Positions 36,328 through 44,553 of a stretch of DNA of 64,000 nt are shown piece after piece. The position numbers were made by a program, and so were the translations under genes. The notes below the pieces were generated by a model, which saw nothing but the letters and a program-made list of their open reading frames with translations, had not been told where the DNA came from and searched no databases. This DNA is from an uncultured Chloroflexota bacterium (GTDB taxonomy: Bacteria; Chloroflexota; UBA11872; VXNJ01): the NCBI GenBank assembly GCA_913043205.1, contig CAJWLF010000001.1, positions 124,001-188,000 of the forward strand. Reading direction: 5' to 3'. Numbering within the stretch: the first letter of the stretch is position 1; each line of letters starts with the position of its first letter.

Positions 36328-36612
36328 CAGTTTTACTGCTACGACTGAAAACAAGAAGAATAGGATTGAAATCGAAATTGTGAAGTTAAAAAGTAAACGG
36401 TCTAAGCCACGCCGGGTACTGTGAAAGGAATCGCTCTGCCCGAATGCCCCACCCATGGAGGCATTTGAGCTTTGAAGTAGTACTCCACCGATCAATGTGA
36501 CCGCAAGAATTACCTGCATTGACTCTACAAAAGTTTCCAAAAAAGCCTCTCTTTGTAAGTGTATCTCTGATTGTAACGTCAACAATGACCCTAGTGACGA
36601 GATTGAAGCCAT
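36319..36612 (-). CDS. secG: Protein translocase subunit SecG
   Basis: A 97-residue protein with two membrane segments (about 32-48 and 73-94) around the conserved SecG loop LLQSSNASMGGAFGQSD. It is the small, non-essential subunit of the SecYEG export channel. ATG at 36612 has GGAG 5 nt upstream, giving a ~30-residue N-terminal extension before the first membrane segment; an internal ATG at 36519 would give a more typical short form. It overlaps the sugar-acid kinase gene by 22 nt. secDF is separate, at 14-16 kb. Confidence 0.88.
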   Translation of the reverse strand: MASISSLGSLLTLQSEIHLQREAFLETFVESMQVILAVTLIGGVLLQSSNASMGGAFGQSDSFHSTRRGLDRLLFNFTISISILFFLFSVVAVKLSG

Positions 36613-37808
36613 TTAACTCCGTTAATTAATGCCTTATGCGAACCGAAACCGCCTGCTTTTGTAACGACAGGGATGTTGTCTGGGTCGCTGTTGAGAGTGA
36701 CTCCACCGGGAATTCCTGGCTCCACGGGTGAAACTATTTTGATAGCTGAGGGCCTAACTGCCTTCATAACCAAATTTGCCGTTTCTCCACCGGTAAGTAA
36801 CAAGCCTGGATTAGGAGCGTGTTGACATAAGTATTTTGTTGTTGCGACGATCCATTCTTCCAATTCCTGGACTGTGTCAGGTGTAATTAATTTCCTGCTG
36901 TGCCCGGGATAAGCTAGCCATAGACCGGTTTTCTCTAATGATTGTAGCGCTGATTCGATAGCTAAATCTGGAGTTCTATAATCTTCTAATGTAGGTGTGA
37001 AAGGCGTCAGTCCATATTCAGAAGCGATCGTGGCCACTTGTAGCCGAGTAGTTAATGTAAATGAACCGGCAACTATCACTATATTTTCTGCGGGATGGTA
37101 GTGGTTACTTTCTACCTCTTTCGAGTCTCCTAGTTTTGCTAGAGCTGTGGCTAATCCGGCCGATCCTGAGGCTAGTATGTTTTGTCCAGACTGTGATATC
37201 GCTAACGCGATGTTAGCCAGATCTGATTCTGTTTCAGCGTCGCAGATCGTGACGCGTGCACCAGTGGCTGACGCCGTTAGAATGGCATTCAATAGAGTTT
37301 TAGGATCGGATCGAATGGTTTTGAGTGGAATCAACTCGGCACTTAATGCTGATGTGGACTCGATAAGGCGTACAACATTAGAGTCGGTTACAGGGAATTG
37401 AGGGTCTCGACTTGACTCTGTCTGAGTGACAGGAATCCCGTCTACATACAAAATACCACCTTTCATGGTTCTCTCCTGTGCTGGGTAAGCAGGTGCTAAA
37501 ACGGCATTGTCTGACCCGAGAGTATTCATAATGCTTTCTAGCTCTACGGCTACGTTCCCTCGAAGTGTCGAATCTATTTTTTTATAGAAATACATACATC
37601 TAGGCTTCATGGATTCAGCTAATTTACTGCTCAAAATTGCCGCATCCTTTGAAGTCATATGTCTACTGTTACTGCTGACGATTATCGCGTCACACTCCAT
37701 GGTGGCGTTTGAGAGTCCGTACAGTGTTCGTTTGCCTGATCGAGCGAATTGCAATCCAGCGTCCATCGCTCCTGTAAAATCGTCTGCTAATACACACCAT
37801 TCAATCAT
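36591..37808 (-). CDS. Four-carbon acid sugar kinase family protein (DUF1537)
   Basis: A 405-residue kinase of the OtnK/DtnK/LtnK type. The N-terminal domain begins WCVLADDFTGAMDAGLQFA. YFYKKIDSTLRGNVAVEL follows. The nucleotide-binding domain contains IVVAGSFTLTTRLQ, LLLTGGETANLV and VTKAGGFGSHKAL. The family phosphorylates C4 acid sugars such as erythronate or threonate for catabolism through an aldolase step. No partner aldolase or epimerase is adjacent. The FAH-family gene next door may belong to the same breakdown route (inference). Confidence 0.85.
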   Translation of the reverse strand: MIEWCVLADDFTGAMDAGLQFARSGKRTLYGLSNATMECDAIIVSSNSRHMTSKDAAILSSKLAESMKPRCMYFYKKIDSTLRGNVAVELESIMNTLGSDNAVLAPAYPAQERTMKGGILYVDGIPVTQTESSRDPQFPVTDSNVVRLIESTSALSAELIPLKTIRSDPKTLLNAILTASATGARVTICDAETESDLANIALAISQSGQNILASGSAGLATALAKLGDSKEVESNHYHPAENIVIVAGSFTLTTRLQVATIASEYGLTPFTPTLEDYRTPDLAIESALQSLEKTGLWLAYPGHSRKLITPDTVQELEEWIVATTKYLCQHAPNPGLLLTGGETANLVMKAVRPSAIKIVSPVEPGIPGGVTLNSDPDNIPVVTKAGGFGSHKALINGVKWLQSRH

Positions 37809-37860
37809 CAGTCTTAAATCCTGTCTGATCTAAATGATCCAATGTGGAGTCCAGGTGGAA

Positions 37861-38625
37861 TTAGGCGGAGGCCACGGGATTCTGCAGCGTACCTATCCCT
37901 TCTACCTCCACCTCTACCAGATCTCCATGATGGATCGGCCCGACTCCAGATGGAGTTCCTGTAACGATGATGTCTCCTGGCAAAAGCGTCATTATCGCAC
38001 TGAGCTCAGATATAAGTTGGTCGACTGGAAAAATCAAGTCTGAAGTAGAAGAAGACTGTTTGACTTCGCCATTTACCCGAGTAGATAACTGGACTTGGGT
38101 GGGGTCTAAATTTGTTTGTATACATGGTCCGAGTGGCAAAAAAGTATCAAAACCTTTGCCTCTTACCCATTGCGTTTCCCTTTTTTGCCAATCCCTAGCG
38201 CTGATGTCGTTACCACATGTGTACCCGAAAATGTACTTTAACGCCGTATCTACCGATACTTTGCTGCAGCGCTCTCCCATCACTACCGCTAGCTCACATT
38301 CATGCTCCACATGGTCTGAAGTCTCTGGCAGAATGATGGTCTCTTTTGGTCCGATAACACTAGTTGGAGGCTTGTAAAAAAACATTGGGAATTCGGGAAG
38401 AGCCATTCCCACTTCCTCCGCATGAAGTTTATAGTTCAGTCCGACAGCGATGATCTTGGAAGGTGTTACGGGTGAACAAAGGTCTATATCTTGGATGTTT
38501 CCTACAATGGGTCCGACCTCGATGTTCGCATAAGGGTTTCCATGCAAAAGAGCTACTGTGTCATCCTCTTGGTGTAGACCATAGTTTATCTCGTCGGCTC
38601 GGTCTTGGAATCTAACTATTTTCAT
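37861..38625 (-). CDS. Fumarylacetoacetate hydrolase (FAH) family protein
   Basis: A 254-residue FAH-fold enzyme. Typical stretches: KIIAVGLNYKLHAEEVG, FFYKPPTSVIGPKETI, the metal-binding DHVEHECELAVVMG (three acidic ligands), YTCGNDISARDWQ and LLPGDIIVTGTPSGVGPI. Members hydrolyse C-C bonds of 2,4-dioxo acids, or act as 2-keto-4-pentenoate hydratases, isomerases or oxaloacetate decarboxylases. The exact reaction is open. ATG 38625 is chosen over a TTG two codons upstream. Confidence 0.88.
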   Translation of the reverse strand: MKIVRFQDRADEINYGLHQEDDTVALLHGNPYANIEVGPIVGNIQDIDLCSPVTPSKIIAVGLNYKLHAEEVGMALPEFPMFFYKPPTSVIGPKETIILPETSDHVEHECELAVVMGERCSKVSVDTALKYIFGYTCGNDISARDWQKRETQWVRGKGFDTFLPLGPCIQTNLDPTQVQLSTRVNGEVKQSSSTSDLIFPVDQLISELSAIMTLLPGDIIVTGTPSGVGPIHHGDLVEVEVEGIGTLQNPVASA

Positions 38626-38658
38626 AATCAAAACCTTTTTGCAGTTGACGCCTAGTAA

Positions 38659-39483
38659 TCACCAGGCGTTTAGTAATTCGAGTGCTGATTCAAGGTAATC
38701 GTCTGGGCACTCTAAAACGGGGCACAAAGTTGGTTTAGGGGTCTCAGCGATATCACAATCGTCGATCATAAATTTCAGCTTGTCTGGATAATCATGTGAT
38801 AAGTCATCGGGTCCTTTGACTACTCGGGTCTTAGCCGTGATCTCTGGAAGTAGCTGGCTAAGCACTGGCCAAGCCATTGACCGGGACCAGTTTGCGCTCG
38901 CCCCTCGATGGCAGTTCATTGCGATCGAAATCAGGGCATCTTTCTGTTCCGGATTTGGTTCCCTGGCCAGATCTTTCATCACGATCGGTAGTAGTTCATC
39001 GAGGTTCCATCCGGTAGCTAAAGGAGTGGAGGATATTGGATGCAAAGAAACCTCTTCGGCAGTGCTTTGGAGGCCACAGTCTTTCTGGTATTCCTGAATT
39101 GATGCACCGATTTGATTAAAAGAGAACGGTCCTGACATTACCAATTTGTAGATCAGGGATGGGTATCTGGCTGCTAAACTAATTGCTACACCACATCCGG
39201 CCGCAGATGCCATCACACTACATCTAACTACGCTTAGTTTATGCAATGCTTGCCGGATATCGTCTGCATGCCCATGAATGTCTGCCCCATCCGCTCGTTT
39301 TTCTGAACTACCGAATCCCCGCAAGTCGAAGGCAAGTGCTCGAAACTCCTCGGGCATTTTAGTTAATACAGGCGACCATATCTGTGATGATTGATGGTTG
39401 CCATGAATTAGTACAACTACGTGCAGGCCATCACCGACTTCTTGGTACGAAAGCGATGTCTCCCGTACACTTATATTTGGCAT
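38659..39483 (-). CDS. Alpha/beta-hydrolase-fold protein without catalytic residues (probable pseudoenzyme)
   Basis: A 274-residue protein with the alpha/beta-hydrolase fold: VVVLIHGNHQSSQIWSPV (oxyanion region) and LAFDLRGFGSS are intact. The nucleophile elbow, normally GHSxGG, reads ASAAGC (92-97), so Ala94 replaces the nucleophile Ser. The C-terminal GHxPxLExP pattern is TLCPVLECP, losing the catalytic His. Both key residues being absent argues against hydrolase activity. A strong GGAGG lies 8 nt before the ATG, and the gene is intact, so it is expressed and maintained. A binding or regulatory role is possible. Confidence 0.75.
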   Translation of the reverse strand: MPNISVRETSLSYQEVGDGLHVVVLIHGNHQSSQIWSPVLTKMPEEFRALAFDLRGFGSSEKRADGADIHGHADDIRQALHKLSVVRCSVMASAAGCGVAISLAARYPSLIYKLVMSGPFSFNQIGASIQEYQKDCGLQSTAEEVSLHPISSTPLATGWNLDELLPIVMKDLAREPNPEQKDALISIAMNCHRGASANWSRSMAWPVLSQLLPEITAKTRVVKGPDDLSHDYPDKLKFMIDDCDIAETPKPTLCPVLECPDDYLESALELLNAW

Positions 39484-39484
39484 A

Positions 39485-40036
39485 TCAAATACCTCCGTCT
39501 TTTAGTACGGATATGGATGGCATATTTCTGTACTGATGCTGGAAATCTAAGCCGTAACCGACCACATATCCTTCGAGTAATTCGAATCCTACATAGTCTA
39601 GGTGTACTTCTGTCTTCCTTTGCCTTTGCTTACTAATAAGTGAGCAAAACTTCAGGGAAGCCGGGTTCTGTTTTGATAAGTGATCGACAAGATAGGTGGC
39701 TGTTGTCCCCGTATCCACAATGTCCTCAACCAGTACAACATGTCTATCACTGACTGTGCTTTCAAGGTCTCGCAGCATAGTTACCTGTCCGGTGGATTTG
39801 TTTCCGTGATAACTGGATATGGCAAGATACGCAATTTCTAATGGGAACTGGAGTTTTCTCATCAAGTCAGCGAGGAACGGGACGGATCCATTCAGAACTC
39901 CCACGAGTATTGGGTTTGCATTACTAAGATCTAGAGAAATTTCTTGTGCCAAGCGATCAACTACCGAAGCTATATGGTTCGCCGAGTAAAGTTCGTCCAT
40001 TTCCGGAAACCCTAATGTCTGTGTTGCTGTTTTCAC
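39485..40036 (-). CDS. hpt: Hypoxanthine phosphoribosyltransferase
   Basis: A 183-residue type I phosphoribosyltransferase for purine salvage (hypoxanthine or guanine to IMP or GMP). The PRPP loop is VVLVEDIVDTGTTATYL. Also seen: PILVGVLNGSVPFLADLMR, YLAISSYHGNKSTG, LISKQRQRK (purine-binding Lys region) and VGFELLEGYVVGYGLDFQHQYRNMP. Start is GTG at 40036, with GGGAG 5 nt upstream. In many bacteria hpt lies beside tilS and ftsH; not here. Confidence 0.93.
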   Translation of the reverse strand: MKTATQTLGFPEMDELYSANHIASVVDRLAQEISLDLSNANPILVGVLNGSVPFLADLMRKLQFPLEIAYLAISSYHGNKSTGQVTMLRDLESTVSDRHVVLVEDIVDTGTTATYLVDHLSKQNPASLKFCSLISKQRQRKTEVHLDYVGFELLEGYVVGYGLDFQHQYRNMPSISVLKDGGI

Positions 40037-40045
40037 GCTCGCTCC

Positions 40046-40333
40046 CTACTTTGTTTTCCGTGATGATGTTGTTTCGGTGGTTGTGGATATCAACCAGTCA
40101 CGCACTTTGTCAATTTGATCTATTGGGTTGGTTATCCATTTGCCTATGAGTGCCTCAATGTTGACGTGCACGCTCTCTGATTTCCGGGACGTCTTGCGTA
40201 AAGCCCGCCTTGTTATGGCTGTGGTTTCGACAATCGTTATGCAAGCTAGAAATAATCCTATTGCGATACCTAGTAATGCCAGTACCGATAAAAACATCAT
40301 AATAATTAACAGTGCACTTGATAGATCGGACAT
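40046..40333 (-). CDS. Small membrane protein, unknown function (third of a run of three)
   Basis: A 95-residue protein with one long hydrophobic N-terminal segment (about 7-35) and a polar, Lys/Arg/Ser/Thr-rich C-terminal tail. It is the last of three consecutive small genes sharing this plan, and hpt follows 9 nt downstream. I recognise no family. The tail contains a short amphipathic stretch (IEALIGKWITNPIDQIDKV). Confidence 0.6.
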   Translation of the reverse strand: MSDLSSALLIIMMFLSVLALLGIAIGLFLACITIVETTAITRRALRKTSRKSESVHVNIEALIGKWITNPIDQIDKVRDWLISTTTETTSSRKTK

Positions 40334-40335
40334 GG

Positions 40336-40590
40336 TTAGGAATGTCGCCTTTTTCGGTTCCGGCCACGTCTGCCTCGTCTTCGGTTTCGGCCTCTACCCC
40401 GGCCCCGACGGATAGTCTTGTCCTCATTGAATTTTTCCGCTTTGGCAGCAGAACTGAGTATGCGATGTTCTATTCCTGAGGTCGCAGATAATAGTTTCCT
40501 GTATCCGATAATGCATCCAACGATGTTCCCGATAGCTATGGCTATGCAACCTACTACAATCAATAATTGCCATGATTGATCGCTGTTCAT
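40336..40590 (-). CDS. Small membrane protein with Arg/Gly-rich tail, unknown function
   Basis: An 84-residue protein. A membrane segment (about 8-30; LLIVVGCIAIAIGNIVGCIIGY) is followed by a linker, and the last ~24 residues are almost only Arg, Gly, Asn and Lys. Such an RGR-type tail suggests nucleic-acid or ribosome contact at the membrane, but that is inference. ATG 40590 overlaps the upstream stop as ATGA and has AGGTGG just before it; the frame also extends to a GTG at 40599. Confidence 0.6.
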   Translation of the reverse strand: MNSDQSWQLLIVVGCIAIAIGNIVGCIIGYRKLLSATSGIEHRILSSAAKAEKFNEDKTIRRGRGRGRNRRRGRRGRNRKRRHS

Positions 40591-40868
40591 TTGGTCCACC
40601 TGAACAGCAATGAAATAAGTTTTCTTACTGGGTTATTAGAGACGTATCTTGCCAAATCAAAAATCGTGGAGTCAGAAGCCGAGTCTGCGGCAGATTTGAT
40701 TGTAGTTGCTGTGTCTGACATTGTTCGGATGATCGGCCGTATTTCTTCTCTCACCATTGAAAGAAATCTCCATACGAAAAATGCGGTAATCGTCCCTATA
40801 ACCAGGGTGAATAGGGATACGATGGCTAAAACCACCACTGCCATGTCTCGAGCTTCTGAGACTGACAA
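40587..40868 (-). CDS. Small membrane protein, unknown function (first of a run of three)
   Basis: A 93-residue protein with an N-terminal membrane segment (about 9-34). A probable helix (about 37-70; MVREEIRPIIRTMSDTATTI) follows, with spacing of hydrophobic residues like DUF948 or YtxH-type envelope proteins, though I cannot claim membership. It ends in a basic stretch. Start is TTG at 40868, with AAAGGA 7 nt upstream. The stop overlaps the next gene's ATG. Confidence 0.6.
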   Translation of the reverse strand: MSVSEARDMAVVVLAIVSLFTLVIGTITAFFVWRFLSMVREEIRPIIRTMSDTATTIKSAADSASDSTIFDLARYVSNNPVRKLISLLFRWTK

Positions 40869-41085
40869 ATCTAAATCCTTTTAACAATTTCTAGCATTCG
40901 ATCTTCTGACTTTACTGTTACACGTCTAATGCTAGCGGCAATTCAAACCGAAACCGTCTTTAGATAGATAAGTCCAGATATCCGCTCGTGCCTAGCATTA
41001 CCGGCCACTTATTCTAGCTATTGTACCCGGACAACTAACCTATCGGACTGTTTTGGCAAAAATGTTTTACGGACCTATCGGCAAT

Positions 41086-41577
41086 TTAGACATGGTGTAG
41101 CATGGCTACCTCATCGCACCGGTCATACTTTGGGCACTTATAGCACTCAGACCATACTTTCTGGGTTAGTGTTTCGCGTGGCACTCGGACAAATCCATGC
41201 TGAGAGAAAAAGTCTTCTTCCAATGTTAGGGTGAAAACGCTGGGTATGCCTAAACGGCGGGCTTCATTTATACAGATTTGTACTAAAGTGCTACCTATGC
41301 CTTGGCTTTGATGTGATGGATGGACAGCTAGAGCGCGTAATTCCGCAATTTTTGGGGACATTATGTGAAGAGCTGTACAGCCCACTAAACGGCTGCTACT
41401 TTTGCAGACTTGATAATCCCGTATGTTTTCAAATAGCTCAGACTCTGTCCTAGGTAGCATTATGTCTGCTGAAGCAAATGGGGCGATCAAATTTTTGATA
41501 GCAGCAACATCGTATAGCGTAGCGGCCGTATAGAGATATGATTCGGAAGGCATGGGTTTGTCTATGTTCTGGTCCAT
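41086..41577 (-). CDS. argA: GNAT N-acetyltransferase, short ArgA-type (N-acetylglutamate synthase-like)
   Basis: A 163-residue GNAT protein matching the stand-alone amino-acid N-acetyltransferase family. It has an N-terminal AAIKNLIAPFASADIMLPRTESELFENIRDY stretch (positions about 23-54), LRALAVHPSHQSQGIGSTLV (acetyl-CoA loop), FFSQHGF, and a C-terminal CYKCPKYDRCDE segment. Such proteins make N-acetylglutamate at the start of arginine synthesis. The clustered cysteines at the C terminus are typical of this form. A ~217-bp stretch upstream (40869-41085) holds no gene I can see. Confidence 0.82.
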   Translation of the reverse strand: MDQNIDKPMPSESYLYTAATLYDVAAIKNLIAPFASADIMLPRTESELFENIRDYQVCKSSSRLVGCTALHIMSPKIAELRALAVHPSHQSQGIGSTLVQICINEARRLGIPSVFTLTLEEDFFSQHGFVRVPRETLTQKVWSECYKCPKYDRCDEVAMLHHV

Positions 41578-41637
41578 TGGTTGATGCTAGCATAGAAAAT
41601 ATTTGGGGCTGTCATTTTTACTGACCTTTTTGCTTAG

Positions 41638-43872
41638 GTGAAAGATTATGTCAGTCCCTTAGAATTAACACTGTACAATCAACGACTTTGGTATGGGCCG
41701 ATATTGTCAAGTAGCGTAATAGATCCGGATTCACTCAACGCCCCACAATGGGAGGCTGTGAAACACACCAACGGCCCTTTGCTTATTCTGGCAGGGGCGG
41801 GTTCCGGCAAGACCAGGGTGATAACGTTTCGGGTGGCACAACTGATTCACCATCATTCGGTGAGTCCAGGCAACATACTGTCTGTCACGTTCACCAATAA
41901 AGCGGCTGATGAGATGAAGGCGAGAATTGCTGAGATTGTTGGTCTGAAAGCTTCCGGTTTGCAATTGGGCACGTTCCACGGATTTTGCGTGAATCTGTTG
42001 CGAAGATTTCGCTCTGAGGCCTACCTGCCGAATGGCTTTACGATTTTTGATGGGGATGATCAACTGCAAGTAATCAAGTCATGCATGAAGGAATTGGGTG
42101 TCCCTAGGGACCAAGTGTCACCGGTAGCGGTTCGTAATGAGATTTCTCGCGCCAAAGACGAACTTAGGACTAGTCACCAATATGCTGAATTCTGTGAGGG
42201 GTTTTTTCAAGAGGTTACATCCAAAATTTACTCTAGTTACCAGAATGTCCTTAGTAATGCCCATGGACTCGACTTTGGTGATTTGATTATGTCCTCCGTT
42301 CGGTTATTGAGAGAGTCTTCTCACGCCCTTGATTTCTGTCATGAACGATACCGCTATATTCAAGTTGATGAGTACCAAGATACTAATCGTGCACAGTACG
42401 CCTTGATAAGAGAGTTGGCCTCTGCTCGGCGAAATTTAGCGGTGGTTGGTGATGATGATCAAAGCATTTATGGATGGAGGGGTGCAGACATTCGCAACCT
42501 ACTTGATTTTGAAGCAGAATACCCGGACTCCCGAGTAATTAAGCTAGAACAGAACTATAGGTCTACGCAAATGATTCTAGATGCAGCCCACCACGTTGTT
42601 AGTCGATTACCTGAACGTAAAGAGAAGCATTTATGGACTGATAGGTCTGATGGATCACTCATCAAAGTCATTGAAACGTACGATGAGGAAGATGAGGCGA
42701 TCAGAGTTCTAACTGAAATACAAAATTTGATTGCCGCAGAAGGTTGTCTTCGTGGTGATTTCGCCATTATGTATCGAACGAACGCACAGTCTAGGCCGTT
42801 GGAGGAGTGCTTTGTCAAAGCAGGACTTCCGTATCAATTGGTCGGAGGAACTGAGTTTTACTCCCGTAGAGAAATTAAAGACCTTTTGGCATATTTGCGA
42901 GTGGTCAGTAATCCGCAAGATGATGTAAGTCTCGAGCGTGTTGTAAATGTGCCTAGTCGAGGTATAGGAGAAAAGACTCTCAATTGGTTAAAGGAGTGGG
43001 CAGCAAGCCGTGGTGTGTCGGCGAGTTCAGGGCTTAGGATGTTAGCTTCCGACAAATCGTCTGTGCCAATCGATGATGTGCCTTCACGTGCACTCAAAGT
43101 TTTGGGCCCCGTTGCGGACCTGCTGGTGGAATTTGATGACTTGGCTCGCAGGTCTAGTCTTCCATATTTGATTGAACAAATATTTGAGAGAAGTGGTTAT
43201 AAGAATATGTTGGAGTTAGATCGTGATGCAGGGGCAGATCGTATAGAGAATGTTATGGAGTTGATTGCTGCTACGGCTCGATATGCCGATGGTGACCCAT
43301 TGGAATCTCTCATCAGATATTTACAAGAAGTAGCATTGGTCTCGGACGTTGACCGTATGCGTGTTGATGCAGATTCTATAACGCTAATAACGTTACATGC
43401 AGCAAAAGGCTTGGAATTTAAAAATGTGTTTCTTGTCGGGTTCGAAGAAGAGTATTGTCCTCATTTCCGGTCATTCCACGATCCGCTTCAAATGGAAGAG
43501 GAAAGACGGTTGGCCTATGTTGGGATTACTCGAGCGATTGACAGACTATATTTAACTTATGCTCGCTTTCGCGGTGGATGGGGTAGTAGAGCCCGTCTTC
43601 CATCGCGCTTTATACAGGACATCCCAGATGATCTCCTAGAGACAATTGGCCGTACGGAACGTGTAAGTTCCTCCCCTAGTACTGCCAAAATCGATTTATC
43701 CACTGAGAGGTCTTATTCGGATGGGCAAAAGGTGTGTCACCCCGTATTCGGTAAAGGGATCGTGATATCTGGCAAAATCGGGCCGAGCGGGGATGAAGAA
43801 GTTCAAGTGGCTTTCGCTGATGGAGGTATAAAATTGTTGAGTGTTAGTTTCGCAAATCTTGAACGAATGTAG
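41638..43872 (+). CDS. pcrA: UvrD/PcrA-type superfamily 1 DNA helicase
   Basis: A 744-residue SF1A helicase. Q motif LNAPQWEAV, Walker A LAGAGSGKTRV (Lys58), motif Ia SVTFTNKAADEM, Walker B VDEYQDTN, motif III AVVGDDDQSIYGWRGADI, motif IV LEQNYRS, motif V TLHAAKGLEFKNVFLVG and motif VI EEERRLAYVGITRA are all present. A PcrA-like tail (HPVFGKGIVIS) ends the protein. It unwinds DNA in repair and replication restart. The GTG start gives an unusual ~30-residue N-terminal extension before the Q motif. Confidence 0.94.
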   Translation: MKDYVSPLELTLYNQRLWYGPILSSSVIDPDSLNAPQWEAVKHTNGPLLILAGAGSGKTRVITFRVAQLIHHHSVSPGNILSVTFTNKAADEMKARIAEIVGLKASGLQLGTFHGFCVNLLRRFRSEAYLPNGFTIFDGDDQLQVIKSCMKELGVPRDQVSPVAVRNEISRAKDELRTSHQYAEFCEGFFQEVTSKIYSSYQNVLSNAHGLDFGDLIMSSVRLLRESSHALDFCHERYRYIQVDEYQDTNRAQYALIRELASARRNLAVVGDDDQSIYGWRGADIRNLLDFEAEYPDSRVIKLEQNYRSTQMILDAAHHVVSRLPERKEKHLWTDRSDGSLIKVIETYDEEDEAIRVLTEIQNLIAAEGCLRGDFAIMYRTNAQSRPLEECFVKAGLPYQLVGGTEFYSRREIKDLLAYLRVVSNPQDDVSLERVVNVPSRGIGEKTLNWLKEWAASRGVSASSGLRMLASDKSSVPIDDVPSRALKVLGPVADLLVEFDDLARRSSLPYLIEQIFERSGYKNMLELDRDAGADRIENVMELIAATARYADGDPLESLIRYLQEVALVSDVDRMRVDADSITLITLHAAKGLEFKNVFLVGFEEEYCPHFRSFHDPLQMEEERRLAYVGITRAIDRLYLTYARFRGGWGSRARLPSRFIQDIPDDLLETIGRTERVSSSPSTAKIDLSTERSYSDGQKVCHPVFGKGIVISGKIGPSGDEEVQVAFADGGIKLLSVSFANLERM

Positions 43873-43879
43873 TGGTGCA

Positions 43880-44539
43880 ATGGCTCGCAAAGTGTTTGTG
43901 GATTTTGATGGTACTATCGCTTCTCATGACGTCGGTAATCAGATATTGCAGGTTTTTGGCAACGAAGAGGTCATGAGAATCGATCAGTTGTGGATCAATG
44001 GAGACATATCTACACGTGAACGGGCTGAGGCTCAGTTTGCTCATATTGACGTTTCCGAATATGAGCTGAAGAGATTTGTGGACTCATTCCATGTCGAGCC
44101 TGATTTCATTGAATTTGTTGATTGGTGTCGTTCTAAGGATGTTGAATTAGAGATTCTCAGTGACGGGTTTGATTTTTACATTGATCGAATGCTGGCAGCT
44201 GTTGGGTTGACGGCATTGCCTCGACGGGCAAATAGTCTGGCTTTTGAGGAAGACAAAATTATTTTGAGGTTTCCTTACGAAAATGATGGAAATCGCATGT
44301 TTGGAGTATGCAAGGATGTGTACCTACGGTCTGCAGCAAATTGTTATGAATCTATTGCTTTTATCGGAGACTCGAATTCAGACATTCCTGCCGCACCAAT
44401 TGCCGATATTCTATTCGCACGCGAAGGCTTAATTCTTGCTCGTTACTGCAAGCTTAATGAAATTCCAGTGTTCGAATTCTCTCGGTTTGTGGAGGTCAGT
44501 ACTGTTTTACATGCCAAATGGTTTGACGAAGGGATCTGA
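43880..44539 (+). CDS. HAD-family phosphatase (MtnX/SerB-like)
   Basis: A 219-residue HAD-IB phosphatase. Motif I is KVFVDFDGTIASHDVG (nucleophile Asp), motif II is EILSDGFDFYID, and the C-terminal motif is IAFIGDSNSDIPAA. Similar proteins act on phosphoserine or on the methionine-salvage phosphate ester (MtnX). The neighbourhood gives no hint to either. The frame begins upstream at 43841 inside pcrA, but ATG 43880, 7 nt after the pcrA stop, starts right at the conserved core. Confidence 0.82.
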   Translation: MARKVFVDFDGTIASHDVGNQILQVFGNEEVMRIDQLWINGDISTRERAEAQFAHIDVSEYELKRFVDSFHVEPDFIEFVDWCRSKDVELEILSDGFDFYIDRMLAAVGLTALPRRANSLAFEEDKIILRFPYENDGNRMFGVCKDVYLRSAANCYESIAFIGDSNSDIPAAPIADILFAREGLILARYCKLNEIPVFEFSRFVEVSTVLHAKWFDEGI

Positions 44540-44553
44540 TGTAGGAAACAGGT

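Noticed and set aside
40576-40884. 102-residue plus-strand ORF over the small membrane genes
   Set aside because: It is antisense to two minus-strand ORFs that have ribosome sites, a stop/start overlap and membrane segments.
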